From assembly GCA_947175465.1 (NCBI GenBank), contig CAMWMY010000107.1:1-5238 (forward strand): a stretch of 5,238 nt of DNA. Reading direction: 5' to 3'. Position numbers and translations under genes: made by a program. Under the pieces are notes generated by a model. The model searched no databases. It saw only the letters and a list, made by a program, of their open reading frames with translations, and was not told the origin of the DNA. This stretch comes from an uncultured Erysipelotrichaceae bacterium (GTDB lineage: Bacteria > Bacillota_I > Bacilli_A > Erysipelotrichales > Erysipelotrichaceae). Position 1 is the first letter of the stretch. Each line of letters opens with the position of its first letter. Below are positions 4,648 through 5,238 of the stretch, piece by piece.

Positions 4648-5238
4648 ATTTTTGTAAGGAAAAACGAAAATGCCCACTAATTCCTTTTAGAAAATCCTCT
4701 CTCCACAAACCATCTTCATCTTGTACAGGAAGTCCACCATGATGTAGCAAAAAAGGAATTCCATGAGCATTTCTTTCATCAGAGAGAATGGCAATATGCT
4801 TATTAGAAAAGGTGACAATATCTCCTGGCTGCCATTCTTCTTTTTGTGTTAGATCCAGTGTTAAAGATAAGCAATGCCTTTCAAGAAAAACATGAATATT
4901 CTCAACTCGACGAAAGTCGATATTAGGATCTGGTCGTCCATTTACACGAGGATATGCCTCTATATTGTAGGCAATATCTTGATCAATCATTTGTTTTAAA
5001 TCATAGCCTGCCTCTTTTAAAGCACGCCAAATAAGGTCGGTACATACTCCTTCTTCCTTTGGAGGATAACCTCCTTGATAATAAGCACTTCTATATACAG
5101 GATTTTTACGAAGTTCATTTTTGGCTGCAAATACAATATCACTATAATCATCAATTCCATCTTGATCTTTATCAATAGAACTTTTTATTGTAGTTATCCC
5201 AAAATCTTCACTCGTATAACGTCTGTGTGGAATTAAAT
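4646..5238 (-). CDS. DUF1287 family protein, NlpC/P60-like fold (5' end outside window)
   Basis: The C-terminal 196 residues are present and the frame stays open to the right edge; the true start lies beyond 5238. The ATG at 4990 is internal, because the conserved core continues upstream of it. Numbering from the first whole codon (5236), an acidic calcium-loop-like segment DKDQDGIDDYSD spans 22-33. GYPPKEEGVCTDLIWRAL (56-73) holds the likely catalytic Cys65, ANIDFRR-like PNIDFRR lies at 104-110, and WQPGDIVTFSNKHIAILSD (135-153) supplies the likely catalytic His147. GIPFLLHHGG (159-168) and GHFRF near the end complete the family pattern. DUF1287 proteins resemble NlpC/P60 and amidase-type cysteine peptidases, so a cell-wall role is plausible but unproven; a signal or lipoprotein peptide would be in the missing part. 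The family match is from recalled relatives such as YiiJ. It converges on the RNA gene and shares its terminator. Confidence 0.9.
   Translation of the reverse strand, partial: LIPHRRYTSEDFGITTIKSSIDKDQDGIDDYSDIVFAAKNELRKNPVYRSAYYQGGYPPKEEGVCTDLIWRALKEAGYDLKQMIDQDIAYNIEAYPRVNGRPDPNIDFRRVENIHVFLERHCLSLTLDLTQKEEWQPGDIVTFSNKHIAILSDERNAHGIPFLLHHGGLPVQDEDGLWREDFLKGISGHFRFSLQK

Noticed and set aside
4646..4990. A 114-residue ORF starting at the ATG at 4990
   Set aside because: The frame stays open to 5236 and encodes conserved DUF1287 sequence, including the likely catalytic Cys, upstream of this ATG. The ATG is internal.
1..5238. A defence, toxin-antitoxin or biosynthetic gene system
   Set aside because: All six-frame content is explained by five protein genes of known families and one RNA gene. 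No extra genes fit such a system.

Overview
The window is AT-rich (roughly one third G+C by eye). It reads as chromosomal DNA of a low-GC Gram-positive bacterium of the Firmicutes/Bacillota. The pointers are strong AGGAGG/AGGTGAT-type ribosome binding sites, sigma-A-like promoters, U-tailed hairpin terminators, a truB-ribF gene pair, and a GH25 lysozyme with SH3-like C-terminal modules of the kind common in gut Firmicutes (Erysipelotrichia/Coprobacillus relatives are my best guess, by inference only). All protein genes are on the minus strand; one probable RNA gene is on the plus strand.

Layout, left to right. 1-738 is the 5' part of ribF (FAD synthetase/riboflavin kinase), cut by the window edge. 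750-1580 is truB (tRNA pseudouridine-55 synthase), whose stop codon overlaps the ribF ribosome binding site. 1614-2381 is aroD (type I 3-dehydroquinate dehydratase) with its own promoter at 2439-2467. The three genes read aroD-truB-ribF in one direction with no terminator between them, so they probably form one operon, perhaps with a second start just before truB. 2511-2548 is the terminator of the next gene upstream on the minus strand. 2585-4330 is a 581-residue GH25 muramidase-type lysin without a signal peptide; its C-terminal half contains an apparently perfect 504-bp in-frame tandem duplication. 4467-4645 on the plus strand is a compact, highly structured transcription unit with an extended -10 promoter, a closing stem starting at the predicted transcription start, and an intrinsic terminator; the best guess is a 6S-type RNA. 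4646-5238 is a DUF1287-family protein (NlpC/P60-like cysteine peptidase fold), cut at its 5' end by the window edge and sharing the bidirectional terminator with the RNA.

Functionally the window splits in two. The left half is housekeeping (shikimate pathway, tRNA modification, flavin cofactors). The right half holds two genes that plausibly act on or near the cell wall, on either side of a small RNA gene. I see no CRISPR array, transposase, tRNA, rRNA or recognisable defence system. The items most worth a second look are the exact tandem duplication in the lysin, the structured RNA, and the Glu-to-Gln change at the position of a catalytic residue in AroD.
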